The notes: generated from the letters alone by a model not told the origin. Shown: positions 8,901 through 16,406, numbered from the stretch's first letter. The stretch: DNA of 42,019 bases from Bacillota bacterium (GCA_023389275.1 JAEWEN010000119.1:1-42019), one strand, 5' to 3'. A program made the numbers and translations.

Positions 8901-9449
8901 ATTTTCAAGTTTTCTTTCTGATTCATTTTTTCTCCATTTATATTTTACTATTCCTGCAGCTTCTTCAAATAAATGACGTCTATCTTCTACTCTTCCACTT
9001 AAAATTTCATCTATTTTACCTTGTCCTATTAATGAATAACCATCTTTACCAATACCAGTATCCATAAATATTTCTAATATATCTTTTAACCTACAGTGGG
9101 TTCCATTTAAAGAGTATTCACTTTCTCCTGTTCTATAAAGTCTTCTTTTAACTGAAATTTCACTATAATCAATGTTTATATAAGAATCTGTATTATCAAT
9201 TATTAGTGTTACCTCAGCATAACCAAGTGCACCTCTTTTTTCAGTACCAGCAAATATAACATCTTCCATTTTAGCACCACGAAGACTTTTAGCACTTTGT
9301 TCTCCTAAAACCCACTTAATAGCGTCTGCTATATTACTTTTTCCACTTCCATTTGGTCCTACAACTGCTGTTATTCCTTTTTCAATATCTATCTGTAATT
9401 TATCTGCAAAGGACTTAAATCCCTTAATCTCGATTCTCTTTAGGTACAT
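5901..9449 (-). CDS. smc: Chromosome segregation ATPase SMC
   Basis: SMC is the condensin core ATPase that, with ScpA and ScpB, loads at ParB-parS sites and aligns the chromosome arms. The 1182-aa product has the full architecture: N-terminal Walker A GPNGSGKSN (31-39), a long Lys/Glu-rich coiled coil, and a hinge around residues 510-670 (GRATFYPLTTIKGR, then the Gly-rich SGGSYTGGSINSKN). A second coiled coil leads to the C-terminal signature LLSGGEKGLSAIALV and Walker B FCVLDEIEAALDD. Length is typical. It has a sigma-A promoter, and a terminator-like hairpin lies between that promoter and the ATG. ftsY follows immediately. Confidence 0.98.
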   Translation of the reverse strand: MYLKRIEIKGFKSFADKLQIDIEKGITAVVGPNGSGKSNIADAIKWVLGEQSAKSLRGAKMEDVIFAGTEKRGALGYAEVTLIIDNTDSYINIDYSEISVKRRLYRTGESEYSLNGTHCRLKDILEIFMDTGIGKDGYSLIGQGKIDEILSGRVEDRRHLFEEAAGIVKYKWRKNESERKLENTRQNLLRVDDILDELEVQIEPLKDQSVNAKKYLSMKEELKKIEINLFAHNFSDLNNKLDEFKKEEKKLLETKKEYEEKKSLFQLQYEKLKNKLSYIENESSQHNSRAIELEKSFENKQGSLNLLNERHDNLIKEKTRVSDDIKEEENLIKNLEKDKIEFQEKKDIEKEKLLGIEENLSKIEKDFNTIQEKCIESENLIETKKSDAIQILKDLSEISNKINSCEINIKNLENRKEQILNEKEVKLSRKQSLNNEVDKCSEKINLVNEKIKIIKEEIEENKKNIISSEEVLKSLNKNRNNEYDVLKQKEAKVSTLSAMENDMEGFSRAVKSIMKKFSNRESVFGTINDIISVPKGYETSLEIALASSIQNIVVKSEDIAKEAIDYLKKGNLGRATFYPLTTIKGRDINLDNNIKALSGFKGIASDIVSFDNKFKNVITSLLGRVIICDNLLNAREIAKKTNYSFRIVTLEGDVINSGGSYTGGSINSKNSGFISRKNTIKSLNEEVKTHKDNLLSLEEKIKNVIESINEKKNLESEKTDNLQNILTQCSNEKAKLNSFKSSMDMINEDIKDLLTELEHIDYEIENNNKFSKEVLLSKENLNSKQKNLEEEIKNITLSFKDDSKIKEDIQNEITKAKVEYTEVKNIVNSLEEKLMAIENEISIHKRRINIFTNKLKDMENTIFETQEKTKIIISEIQGISKEVIEIKEKISNIEESKKQCLEKRDYIDKELLKVEETIISLSESIHKFDIQNSRLEIEIDNIKARLWEDYEITIPEAIKNITPITSITEENKKAKDIKTNIKSLGDINVNSIDEYKKVVERYNFLTNQKEDLINAEKSLSQVIDEITKKMQSQFIEKFKIMRENFNETFKELFGGGYADIKMEENDPLTSPIDIIVQPPGKKLQSLTLLSGGEKGLSAIALVFAILKMKPTPFCVLDEIEAALDDANVNRYAKFLKEYAKKTQFIIITHRKGSMAVADSLYGVTMEEKGISKVISLKLEGGI

Positions 9450-9478
9450 GAAACACCTCTCATATTGATTACTTACAT

Positions 9479-9507
9479 AAAAAAAGGATTTACTTTGTAA
9501 ACCCTTT
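9479..9507 (-). terminator. Terminator-like hairpin in the smc 5' leader (possible attenuator)
   Basis: On the minus strand AAAGGGTTTAC (9497-9507) pairs with GTAAATCCTTT (9483-9493) around a 3-nt loop, with one G-U pair, and continues into a run of seven T ending at 9479. It lies downstream of the smc promoter, beginning about 8 nt after the predicted start site, and upstream of the smc ATG. It would therefore be transcribed before smc and may cap smc transcription. Confidence 0.6.
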
Positions 9508-9521
9508 AAAATATACTATTA

Positions 9522-9550
9522 ATTTTAAATTTAATTAAAATTATTGTCAA
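9522..9550 (-). promoter_or_regulatory. Sigma-A promoter for smc-ftsY
   Basis: On the minus strand a perfect TTGACA (9545-9550) and TAAAAT (9522-9527) are separated by 17 bp. It lies between the spoVS terminator and smc, with a predicted start near 9515, giving a leader of about 65 nt that includes the hairpin at 9479-9507. Confidence 0.72.
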
Positions 9551-9562
9551 CTAAACTAAATT

Positions 9563-9592
9563 AAAAAAAGCTACTATAAAGTAGCCTTTTTT
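9563..9592 (-). terminator. Intrinsic terminator of spoVS
   Basis: The stem GCTAC (9570-9574)/GTAGC (9581-9585) around a 6-nt loop is flanked by an A run on one side and a T run on the other. On the minus strand it reads GGCTAC-loop-GTAGC followed by seven T, immediately after the spoVS stop codon. Confidence 0.8.
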
Positions 9593-9852
9593 TATCTTGA
9601 TTCAACTATAAATTTTATAGCTGTTCTTTCTTCTCCCTCAATATTTATTTCAGAGAAAGCTGGAATAACAACAAGATCTATTCCGTTTGGAGCAACAAAT
9701 CCTCTTGTAATAGCAATAGCCTTTACAGCTTGATTAACTGCACCTGCACCTACTGCTTGAACCTCTGCTGCTATTTTTTCTCTTAGCACTGCAGCAAGTG
9801 CTCCTGCTACTGCCTTTGGTTGTGATTGAGCTGATACCTTTAATATTTCCAT
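9592..9852 (-). CDS. spoVS: Stage V sporulation protein S
   Basis: SpoVS is a small Alba-fold-like protein that in Bacillus subtilis affects septation and late sporulation. The 86-aa product has the highly conserved start MEILKVSAQSQPKAVAGALA and the central VGAGAVNQAVKAIAITRGFV. Length matches the family. It is a single-gene unit: a sigma-H-like promoter lies directly upstream and an intrinsic terminator directly downstream. Its ATG has a GGGAGG site. Early sporulation expression is inferred from the promoter and from the Bacillus gene. Confidence 0.97.
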   Translation of the reverse strand: MEILKVSAQSQPKAVAGALAAVLREKIAAEVQAVGAGAVNQAVKAIAITRGFVAPNGIDLVVIPAFSEINIEGEERTAIKFIVESR

Positions 9853-9902
9853 TGTACATTTCCTCCCTCAAGATAGATAAATTACTTTTTATGTATATCT
9901 AT

Positions 9903-9931
9903 TATTTCTGTAAATTACCTTTAATTCCTTC
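9903..9931 (-). promoter_or_regulatory. Sigma-H-like promoter for spoVS
   Basis: On the minus strand GAAGGAATT (9923-9931) fits the sigma-H -35 pattern RnAGGAwww. After 11 bp, ACAGAAATA (9903-9911) fits RnnGAATww with one mismatch. Bacillus spoVS is known to be sigma-H dependent, which supports the call. The -35 element starts just after the radical SAM gene's stop codon. Confidence 0.55.
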
Positions 9932-9932
9932 T

Positions 9933-10997
9933 TTAGGAAATACAATTTATATAATCATTTATTGACACTTTTCTATAGTTTTCACCATCATCTAAAGCTA
10001 TTTCTAGAATATCGCCTATATACTTTTGTCGAATTATAATTTCTTTGTCAGAAATTTGATTTATAGTGTTATAAAAAATTCTTTTTTTGTCTGCATAAAG
10101 TTTAGATATATTTTTAGGAGATATGTATATAATAATTGATTTTTTATTTTCATAAAAATTGTTTATATAGTAGGTTATCATATCATTTAATACTAAAGAT
10201 TCTACTATTTCCCTAAAAGATGGGTGAAATGGTCCTGCTACAACATCTTTGTTTACATTTATCTGTTCAGTAGTTTGAAGCCCTAGTCTAATAATAGGTA
10301 TATTACTTTTATAAAACATTATATATAGCTCTTTACATATTTTAGCTGCCTCATCTACTGTTAATGGAGTATAGAGTTTTTCATTATACATGTACTCCAT
10401 ATAAGTATTTTTTATTGTTAGTGCAGGATATACTCTAACAAAATCAGGTTTTAAGGAAATTATTTTTTTAGCAGTTTCTATATCTTTCTCAAGTGTGTCA
10501 CATGGTAGACCTACCATCATTTGAAGTCCTAAAGTAAATCCATATTCTTTTATTATTTCAGATGCATAGTAAACATCTTCTATACTATGTCCTCTTTCTG
10601 AAACCTCTAATACCTTTTCATCTAAAGATTGAACACCAAGTTCAATTATACCTACTTTATATTCTTTTAAATGATCTAGTATATCTTTATTAATATAATC
10701 TGGCCTAGTAGATAATCTTATATTATTTATTAGTCCTTTTTCAAGATAAGAGTGTGCAACAGATAAGAATTCTTTTTGAGTATCTATAGGTATTCCAGTA
10801 AAGCTACCTCCAAAAAATGAAACCTCAATGTATGCACTTTTATCCATAGTTGATAAGTGCTGCTCTATTGTTGAAATAACATCTTCTTTTGTTATATCTT
10901 TTTCGCTACCTGTTATTTTCTTTTGATTACAAAATATACAGTCATGAGGACATCCTCTATGTGGAACAAATATAGGTATTATATAATGTCTACTCAT
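9933..10997 (-). CDS. Radical SAM protein, Elp3/HemN-like, function unknown
   Basis: The 354-aa product has the radical SAM cluster motif CxxxCxxC (C16, C20, C23 in HRGCPHDCIFCNQKK) near the N-terminus, a glycine-rich SFFGGSFTG strand near 60-70 and a TIM-barrel core with LQMMVGLPCDT. A C-terminal domain of about 100 aa fits the radical SAM C-terminal extension found in Elp3/YhcC-type proteins. It is not a coproporphyrinogen oxidase on present evidence. The gene overlaps rnc by 8 bp, so it is co-transcribed with rnc. In many clostridia this family sits at the rnc-smc locus, which hints at an RNA-related role, but the substrate is unknown. Confidence 0.85.
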   Translation of the reverse strand: MSRHYIIPIFVPHRGCPHDCIFCNQKKITGSEKDITKEDVISTIEQHLSTMDKSAYIEVSFFGGSFTGIPIDTQKEFLSVAHSYLEKGLINNIRLSTRPDYINKDILDHLKEYKVGIIELGVQSLDEKVLEVSERGHSIEDVYYASEIIKEYGFTLGLQMMVGLPCDTLEKDIETAKKIISLKPDFVRVYPALTIKNTYMEYMYNEKLYTPLTVDEAAKICKELYIMFYKSNIPIIRLGLQTTEQINVNKDVVAGPFHPSFREIVESLVLNDMITYYINNFYENKKSIIIYISPKNISKLYADKKRIFYNTINQISDKEIIIRQKYIGDILEIALDDGENYRKVSINDYINCIS

Positions 10998-11709
10998 TAA
11001 AAAATACTCCCATTTTCTCTAAAGCATTTTTAGCTGCACCTTGTTCTGCTTCTTTTTTACTTTTACCTACACCAGAACCACTTGGTTTGTTATCAAGAAA
11101 AACTTCTACTTCAAATGTTTTATCATGTGGTGGCCCATATTCTTTAGATACATTATATTTTATAGGAACCAAAAGATTTTTTTGAACATACTCTTGAAGT
11201 CTTGATTTAAAATCTCTGTAGTTGTAGTTTTCTCCTATACTTTCAACTTTAGGCTCTAAATTTTTAAGTATAAATTTTCTAGCTTCTTCTATTCCTTGAT
11301 CTAAATATATAGCTGCTATAATAGCTTCACAAGCATCAGCTAGTAAAGAGTCTTTTTCTCTTCCCCCTGATAGCTCTTCTCCTTTTCCTATTCTTATATA
11401 CTTATTTACTTTAAGACTTCTTGATACATCTGCTAATGACGGTTCACAAACAACAGCTGCTCTTATTCTAGTTAGCTTACCTTCCTGTTTGTTTTTGTGT
11501 TTTTTGTAAAGATATTCGCTAATAACCATACTTAGTATAGAATCTCCTAAAAACTCTAATCTTTCATTATGATCATCATACTTTAATCCAAACTGATTAG
11601 CATAGGAACTATGTGTTAAAGCTTTATCTAATAAATTTAAATTATTAAACTTTACTCCAATTATATCCTGAAATTCATTAATATCTATCATTCTGTTTGC
11701 TTTTGGCAT
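10990..11709 (-). CDS. rnc: Ribonuclease III
   Basis: RNase III cleaves double-stranded RNA, including rRNA precursors. With the ATG at 11709 the product is 239 aa. The N-terminal catalytic domain holds the signature NERLEFLGDSIL (48-59) with acidic metal ligands and a second acidic site LLADACEAIIAAIYLD. A C-terminal dsRNA-binding domain starts at about 163 (DFKSRLQEYVQKN) and contains KKEAEQGAAKNALEKMG. I prefer 11709 because GGAGGT lies about 10 nt upstream. An in-frame ATG at 11748 would add a hydrophobic 13-aa leader that the family lacks and would sit beside the acpP terminator. Confidence 0.95.
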   Translation of the reverse strand: MPKANRMIDINEFQDIIGVKFNNLNLLDKALTHSSYANQFGLKYDDHNERLEFLGDSILSMVISEYLYKKHKNKQEGKLTRIRAAVVCEPSLADVSRSLKVNKYIRIGKGEELSGGREKDSLLADACEAIIAAIYLDQGIEEARKFILKNLEPKVESIGENYNYRDFKSRLQEYVQKNLLVPIKYNVSKEYGPPHDKTFEVEVFLDNKPSGSGVGKSKKEAEQGAAKNALEKMGVFFNE

Positions 11710-11770
11710 ATTTAAATTTACCTCCGTTAGTAAAATCAAAGGTATCATCTCTTTTTTATCTTTATATTTT

Positions 11771-11795
11771 AAAAAGTCCCGAATTAATCGGGACT
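11771..11795 (-). terminator. Intrinsic terminator of acpP
   Basis: A perfect 8-bp GC-containing stem AGTCCCGA (11775-11782)/TCGGGACT (11788-11795) with a 5-nt loop, followed by T on the minus strand, lies 4 bp past the acpP stop codon. Confidence 0.85.
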
Positions 11796-11799
11796 ATTT

Positions 11800-12033
11800 T
11801 TAGATGTCTGCGTTTTCCTTTATGTACTCCACAACGTCACTTACTGTTTTAATTTTAGCAACTTCCTCATCTGGGATTTGTATTTCAAACTCCTCTTCTA
11901 AAGCCATTACTAATTCAACTAGGTCAATTGAGTCTGCACCAAGATCATCTATAAAAGCAGATTCCATAGTGATATCATCAGCTTCAACACCAAGAACCTC
12001 TGATACTCTTTCTTTTATTTTATCAAATAGCAT
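11800..12033 (-). CDS. acpP: Acyl carrier protein
   Basis: ACP carries growing acyl chains on a 4'-phosphopantetheine arm during fatty acid and phospholipid synthesis. The 77-aa acidic product has the modification motif LGADSIDLVELV with Ser35 as the attachment residue. The rest follows the standard four-helix pattern. It is a single-gene unit with its own sigma-A promoter and terminator, between plsX, whose product uses acyl-ACP, and rnc. The ATG has a GGGAGGTG site. Confidence 0.98.
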   Translation of the reverse strand: MLFDKIKERVSEVLGVEADDITMESAFIDDLGADSIDLVELVMALEEEFEIQIPDEEVAKIKTVSDVVEYIKENADI

Positions 12034-12065
12034 TTCATTTCACCTCCCTTCAATTGTTCACATAT

Positions 12066-12095
12066 ATAATATTACAAATGTCTTTTGCCCGTCAA
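12066..12095 (-). promoter_or_regulatory. Sigma-A promoter for acpP
   Basis: On the minus strand TTGACG (12090-12095), then 18 bp, then TATTAT (12066-12071). The start would be near 12060, leaving a short leader before the acpP ribosome binding site. No palindromic FapR-like operator is obvious around it. Confidence 0.6.
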
Positions 12096-12180
12096 CATAA
12101 ATGATTTAAATTATCTATATATTTAAATCTTTTATATTTTTATATTAGAAAAAACTTTCCAAATTCCTTCTTTTTTATAT

Positions 12181-13179
12181 CTATTTAGAAAAATCTTTTT
12201 CAATCTCTTTTTTAATAGACTCTACTATGTTACCATCTACACATTTTATAGCCTGTCTTATAGCATTTTTAAAGGCTTTTGCATTAGAACTACCATGGGC
12301 TTTTATAACTGCACCATTTACACCTAATAAAATAGCTCCACCGTGCTCTGTATAATCAAATTTCTTTTTAAAAGATGAAAATACGCTTTTAGATAATAAA
12401 GCTCCTATTTTCGTAATAACAGAGCTCATAAACTCTTTTTTAAGCTCTGACATAATAGTCATAGCTGTACCTTCAAATACTTTTAATACAACATTTCCTG
12501 TAAATCCATCTGAAACCACAACTTGAACATCACCTTCAAGTATCTCTCTTCCCTCAATGTTGCCTACAAAACTATTATTATTTTCTTTTAAAGCTTTATA
12601 ACACTCTTTAGTAAATTCTGTGCCTTTTTCCTCTTCAGACCCTATATTAACAAGTGCTACTTTAGGCGCTTTATGTTTCATAACATTTTGAAAGTATATC
12701 TCTCCCATCATAGCAAATTGTAAAATATTTTGTACTTTACATTCTGCATTAGCCCCAGCATCAACAAGCATAAAAGGTGATTTTCTACCTGGCAGAATCG
12801 GAGCAAGTGCTGGTCTGTCTATTCCTTTTATTCTTCCAACTACAAAAAGACCTCCTGCTAAAAGTGCTCCTGTATTTCCAGCTGATACAAATGCATCTAC
12901 TTTTCCTTCTTTAAGCATTTTCATACCAACAACCATTGAAGAGTCTTTTTTACTTCTTATTGAAACAGTAGGAGAATCTTCTCCTGTAATTACTTCTGTT
13001 GCATTTATTATATTAACCTTTTCACTGCTAAATCCTTCTTTAGCTAAAGTCTGTTTTATTATATCTTCCTTACCTACTAAGTAAACATCTATGTCATATT
13101 CTTTTATAGCATCAATAGTACCTTTAATAATTTCTACTGGAGCATTATCTCCACCCATAACATCTACTGCTATTTTCAT
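12181..13179 (-). CDS. plsX: Phosphate acyltransferase PlsX
   Basis: PlsX converts acyl-ACP to acyl-phosphate, the donor for PlsY in phosphatidic acid synthesis; it is a peripheral membrane enzyme. The 332-aa product begins with the diagnostic MKIAVDVMGGDNAP and carries SAGNTGALLAGGLF and VVSDGFTGNVVLK. Length is normal. In Bacillus plsX is in the fapR-plsX-fabD-fabG-acpA operon; here fapR, fabD and fabG are absent and plsX has its own promoter, with rpmF upstream and acpP downstream. Confidence 0.97.
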   Translation of the reverse strand: MKIAVDVMGGDNAPVEIIKGTIDAIKEYDIDVYLVGKEDIIKQTLAKEGFSSEKVNIINATEVITGEDSPTVSIRSKKDSSMVVGMKMLKEGKVDAFVSAGNTGALLAGGLFVVGRIKGIDRPALAPILPGRKSPFMLVDAGANAECKVQNILQFAMMGEIYFQNVMKHKAPKVALVNIGSEEEKGTEFTKECYKALKENNNSFVGNIEGREILEGDVQVVVSDGFTGNVVLKVFEGTAMTIMSELKKEFMSSVITKIGALLSKSVFSSFKKKFDYTEHGGAILLGVNGAVIKAHGSSNAKAFKNAIRQAIKCVDGNIVESIKKEIEKDFSK

Positions 13180-13227
13180 AACATCACCTCTTTAAAGCTA
13201 AGCGTTTAAAATTTATCTTTAGTGTTT

Positions 13228-13256
13228 ACTATAATTTATTTTATAAATTTAATCAA
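13228..13256 (-). promoter_or_regulatory. Sigma-A promoter for plsX
   Basis: On the minus strand TTGATT (13251-13256) and TATAGT (13228-13233) are separated by 17 bp, between the rpmF terminator and the plsX ATG. Confidence 0.65.
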
Positions 13257-13278
13257 TATAATTAAGTAGAATAAATAA

Positions 13279-13308
13279 AAAAAGAAAGCCTAATTAGACT
13301 TTCTTTTC
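13279..13308 (-). terminator. Intrinsic terminator after rpmF
   Basis: AAAAGAAAG (13280-13288) pairs with CTTTCTTTT (13299-13307), with an inner CTAATTAG palindrome (13290-13297). On the minus strand it ends in a run of seven T. Confidence 0.75.
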
Positions 13309-13320
13309 AAAATTCAATAA

Positions 13321-13497
13321 TTATTTAGCAACTACAACTCTGTCTTTATAGTATCCGCAGCTTCCACATACTCTGTGAGCAAGTTTTGCTTCATGGCATT
13401 GTGGACACTCTACTACTCCTGGAGCTTCTAGTTTCCAAGTGTTAGCTCTTCTTTTATCTCTTCTTGCTTTTGATTGCTTTCTTGCTGGATTTCCCAT
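13321..13497 (-). CDS. rpmF: 50S ribosomal protein L32 (short gene)
   Basis: L32 is a small zinc-ribbon protein of the 50S subunit. The 58-aa product, read by hand, begins MGNPARKQSKARRDKRRANT, the hallmark of L32. It contains two CxxC pairs (CPQC at 31-34, CGSC at 44-47), so it is the zinc-binding C+ form. The ATG has AAGGAGG 7 nt upstream. It is 12 bp downstream of yceD, the usual yceD-rpmF pair, and is followed by a terminator. Confidence 0.98.
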   Translation of the reverse strand: MGNPARKQSKARRDKRRANTWKLEAPGVVECPQCHEAKLAHRVCGSCGYYKDRVVVAK

Positions 13498-13509
13498 TAT
13501 AACACCTCC

Positions 13510-14004
13510 TTAGTCACCTTTAAAAAGGTTCTTCAGTACCTCAAGCCTTGGATCTATATCATCTGAAGTACAACTACATAAACCTTTATTTAAATTTTTG
13601 CCACAATGAGGGCATAAACCTTTACAATTTTCTGTGCAATTTACTTTAACAGGTAAAGATAAAATTAAACTATCTGTTACCATGTCTAATAAATCCACTG
13701 TCTCTTCCTCAGATATTAAGTAGATATCTTCTTCATTTATTTTTGAAAATTCATCTTCAAATTCTATAGATAAAGGATAATCTACCTCTTTTAAACATCT
13801 TGAGCACTGCATTTTAATGCTGGTATCAATAGTGCCAACTAGTGTAACCACTTCCCCATCATAATATGCATTACCCTTAATATTTATTGGCGAATTTAAG
13901 GATATCTTAAGTTCATCTCTCTCTATGGTAGATAGCTGAGAAGTAACTTCAAAAGGAAGCGTTTGCACTTTCTTTCTAAATAACTTTGATACATCAAGTT
14001 TCAT
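13510..14004 (-). CDS. yceD: YceD/DUF177 family protein
   Basis: The YceD (YlbN) family lies next to rpmF across bacteria and has been linked to 23S rRNA accumulation in plants and bacteria. The 164-aa product has the DUF177 core with MQCSRCLKEV near 98-107 and a C-terminal cysteine cluster CTENCKGLCPHCGKNLN. These four-plus cysteines look like a zinc site. It is the first gene of a yceD-rpmF unit behind a near-consensus sigma-A promoter. No enzymatic motif is present. Confidence 0.93.
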   Translation of the reverse strand: MKLDVSKLFRKKVQTLPFEVTSQLSTIERDELKISLNSPINIKGNAYYDGEVVTLVGTIDTSIKMQCSRCLKEVDYPLSIEFEDEFSKINEEDIYLISEEETVDLLDMVTDSLILSLPVKVNCTENCKGLCPHCGKNLNKGLCSCTSDDIDPRLEVLKNLFKGD

Positions 14005-14034
14005 AGTATCACCTCTAATTAAGTGCCAAGCATA

Positions 14035-14063
14035 ATTATATAAATTAGCAAGGCAAAAGTCAA
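14035..14063 (-). promoter_or_regulatory. Strong sigma-A promoter for yceD-rpmF
   Basis: On the minus strand TTGACT (14058-14063), a 17-bp spacer and a perfect TATAAT (14035-14040). It is one of the best promoter matches in the window, as expected for a ribosomal protein gene. Confidence 0.8.
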
Positions 14064-14072
14064 GATTAAATT

Positions 14073-14113
14073 AAAATAATACTCTAGTAAATTAGTATTA
14101 CTAGAGTATTATT
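14073..14113 (-). terminator. Intrinsic terminator of pta-ackA
   Basis: A perfect 16-bp stem, AATAATACTCTAGTAA (14075-14090) with its complement at 14098-14113, around a 7-nt loop, ends in TTTT on the minus strand. It separates ackA from the yceD promoter. Confidence 0.85.
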
Positions 14114-14130
14114 TGAGTATTTATCTTAAA

Positions 14131-15327
14131 TTATTTACATACTATTTCTTTAGTATCTCTAGCTATCATTAATTCCTCATTTGTTGGTATAACAAGTACT
14201 TTAACCTTTGAATCCTCTGTTGAAATAATATCAGCTTTTCCTCTAAAATTATTTTTATCAGCATCTACTGATAATCCAAGGAATTCAAGACCTTTACATA
14301 TTTCAAGTCTTGATTCAGGTGAATTTTCTCCAAGACCTGCTGTAAATACTATAGCATCTACTCCACCCATAGCTGCTGCATATGAGCCTATATACTTTCT
14401 TACTCTATAGTGGAATACATCTAGTGCAAGCTGAGCTCTTTTATCTCCCTTAGCAGCTGCTTCTTCAATATCTCTAAAGTCACTACTTATTCCAGAAATT
14501 CCAAGAACCCCTGATTTTTTATTAATTAGGTTATTAACTTCATCAACTGAAAGTCCTAGTTGATTTTGAATATAAACAAGTATAGCAGGGTCTATATCTC
14601 CACATCTAGTTCCCATTACAAGTCCTTCAAGTGGTGTAAAGCCCATACTTGTATCTACTGATTTTCCTCCATCAATTGCAGCACAACTTGCTCCATTTCC
14701 AAGGTGACAAGTTATAATTTTTAAATTTTCTGGATTTTTACCAAGCATTTCACCAGCTGCTGCTGTTACAAATCTATGACTTGTTCCATGGAACCCATAT
14801 CTTCTTACAGCATTATTTTCATATAACTCATATGGAAGAGCATAAGTGTATGCATAATCTGGCATTGTTTGATGGAATGCTGTATCAAATACCGCAACCA
14901 TTGGAGTATCTCCCATTAAAGCCTTACAAGCATTTATTCCAATTAAGTTTGGTGGATTGTGTAGTGGTGCTAAAGCAGTGCACTCTTCTAGAGTTTTCAT
15001 AACATTCTCGTCTATTAAAACTGACTCTGAATATTTTTCTCCCCCATGAACAACTCTGTGTCCTACAGCTCCTATTTCAGACATATCGCTAATTACTCCA
15101 TGCTCTTTATTTATTAGAGCTTCTAAAACTAATCTAATAGCATCTGTATGATCTTTCATAGGAACTTCAATTTTTACCTTGTCTTTCCCCTCTGGTTTGT
15201 GAGTTAAAATAGATCCTTCAATTCCTATTCTCTCAACTAGTCCCTTAGCCATTACAGCTTCATTTGTCATATCAACTAATTGATATTTTAATGAAGAACT
15301 ACCACAGTTAATAACCAAAATATTCAT
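14131..15327 (-). CDS. ackA: Acetate kinase
   Basis: AckA makes ATP and acetate from acetyl phosphate and ADP, the main ATP-yielding fermentative step in clostridia. The 398-aa product has the family start MNILVINCGSSSLKYQLV, the active-site region FDTAFHQTMP, the signature RRYGFHGTSHRFV, and GNGASCAAIDGGKSVDTSMG. Length is normal. It lies 33 bp downstream of pta, so the two successive enzymes form one unit ending in a strong terminator. Confidence 0.98.
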   Translation of the reverse strand: MNILVINCGSSSLKYQLVDMTNEAVMAKGLVERIGIEGSILTHKPEGKDKVKIEVPMKDHTDAIRLVLEALINKEHGVISDMSEIGAVGHRVVHGGEKYSESVLIDENVMKTLEECTALAPLHNPPNLIGINACKALMGDTPMVAVFDTAFHQTMPDYAYTYALPYELYENNAVRRYGFHGTSHRFVTAAAGEMLGKNPENLKIITCHLGNGASCAAIDGGKSVDTSMGFTPLEGLVMGTRCGDIDPAILVYIQNQLGLSVDEVNNLINKKSGVLGISGISSDFRDIEEAAAKGDKRAQLALDVFHYRVRKYIGSYAAAMGGVDAIVFTAGLGENSPESRLEICKGLEFLGLSVDADKNNFRGKADIISTEDSKVKVLVIPTNEELMIARDTKEIVCK

Positions 15328-15360
15328 AAATATTCATCTCCTTAAAGTATATATAAATTT

Positions 15361-16368
15361 TTATTTAGATGGCATATCCATAGCTTGTACAGCTGTTATT
15401 GCAACTGCATTTACAATATCTTCCACATTACATCCCCTTGAAAGATCATTAATAGGTGCAGCAAATCCTTGACATATAGGTCCAGTAGCTTCAGCTTTTG
15501 CAAGTCTTTGAGCTAATTTATATCCTATATTCCCTGAATTTAAATCTGGAAAAACTAATATATTTGCATTTCCTGCAACTGTGCTACTTGGAGCTTTAAG
15601 TTTTGCAACTTCACTATCAATTGCAGCATCTAGCTGAAGCTCCCCTTCAATTTCAATATTTTCTGATAATGATTTAGCTATTTTAACAGCCTCAATAACT
15701 TTTTCAGTACTTTCTGATTTAGCACTTCCTAAAGTTGAAAATGAAAGCATAGCAACTTTTGGGTCAAATCCAGCTAAAGATTTAGCTGATTCAGCAGTTG
15801 ATAGTGCAATATGTGCTAATTCTTCAGAGTTTGGATTTACATTTACTCCACAATCTGCAAAGAAAAACACTCCATTTTCTCCATATTCACAATTTGGAAC
15901 TTCTATTACAAAAAAACTTGATACAATTTTTTGATTTTTTGCTGTTTTAATTATTTGAAGAGCTGGTCTTAAAATATCGCCTGTTGAATGAACGGCACCT
16001 GAAACAAGACCATCTGCTTCTTTATTTTTAACCATCATAGTGCCAAAATAAATTTCATCTTTAAGTATTTCTGATGCTTTTTCTCTAGTGATTCCCTTAT
16101 TTTTTCTAAGTTCATAAAATTGATCTGCATATTTTTCAAATTGACTTGAATTTATGTAATCTAGTATTTTTATACCCTTTAAATCTAGGTTTTGTTTTTC
16201 TGCTACTTTTTTTATTTCTTCTTCTTTTCCTAAAAGAATAATATTTGCTATTCCTTCAGCTTGTATTTTTGCCGCTGCCGTTATATTTCTAACCTCAGTC
16301 CCCTCTGGCAAAACAATAGTCTGTTTTTTGGTTTTAGCCTTTTCTCTTATTCTTTCTAAAAGACTCAT
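15361..16368 (-). CDS. pta: Phosphate acetyltransferase
   Basis: Pta converts acetyl-CoA and phosphate to acetyl phosphate, the substrate of AckA. The 335-aa product is the short form lacking the N-terminal regulatory domains of the enterobacterial enzyme. It shows VLPEGTEVRNITAAAKI, DGLVSGAVHSTGDILRPALQ and the C-terminal FPDLNSGNIGYKLAQRLA. It is the first gene of pta-ackA. On the minus strand a TATAAT (16442-16447) lies upstream with only a weak -35, and a perfect palindrome (16407-16428) lies just downstream of the expected start, so regulation is likely. Confidence 0.98.
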   Translation of the reverse strand: MSLLERIREKAKTKKQTIVLPEGTEVRNITAAAKIQAEGIANIILLGKEEEIKKVAEKQNLDLKGIKILDYINSSQFEKYADQFYELRKNKGITREKASEILKDEIYFGTMMVKNKEADGLVSGAVHSTGDILRPALQIIKTAKNQKIVSSFFVIEVPNCEYGENGVFFFADCGVNVNPNSEELAHIALSTAESAKSLAGFDPKVAMLSFSTLGSAKSESTEKVIEAVKIAKSLSENIEIEGELQLDAAIDSEVAKLKAPSSTVAGNANILVFPDLNSGNIGYKLAQRLAKAEATGPICQGFAAPINDLSRGCNVEDIVNAVAITAVQAMDMPSK

Positions 16369-16406
16369 ATATATAATCTCCTTTAAAACTTAAATAATTG
16401 ATACTC

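Noticed and set aside
6000..9000. Repetitive AT-rich words within smc
   Set aside because: They come from the Lys/Glu-rich heptads of the coiled coil and not from a DNA repeat.
11710..11748. Longer rnc start adding 13 residues (MIPLILLTEVNLN)
   Set aside because: The extension is absent from the family and the internal ATG at 11709 has a GGAGGT site.
11804..12100. Plus-strand open frame of 98 codons over acpP
   Set aside because: acpP with its Ser35 motif explains this DNA; the reverse frame is a shadow.
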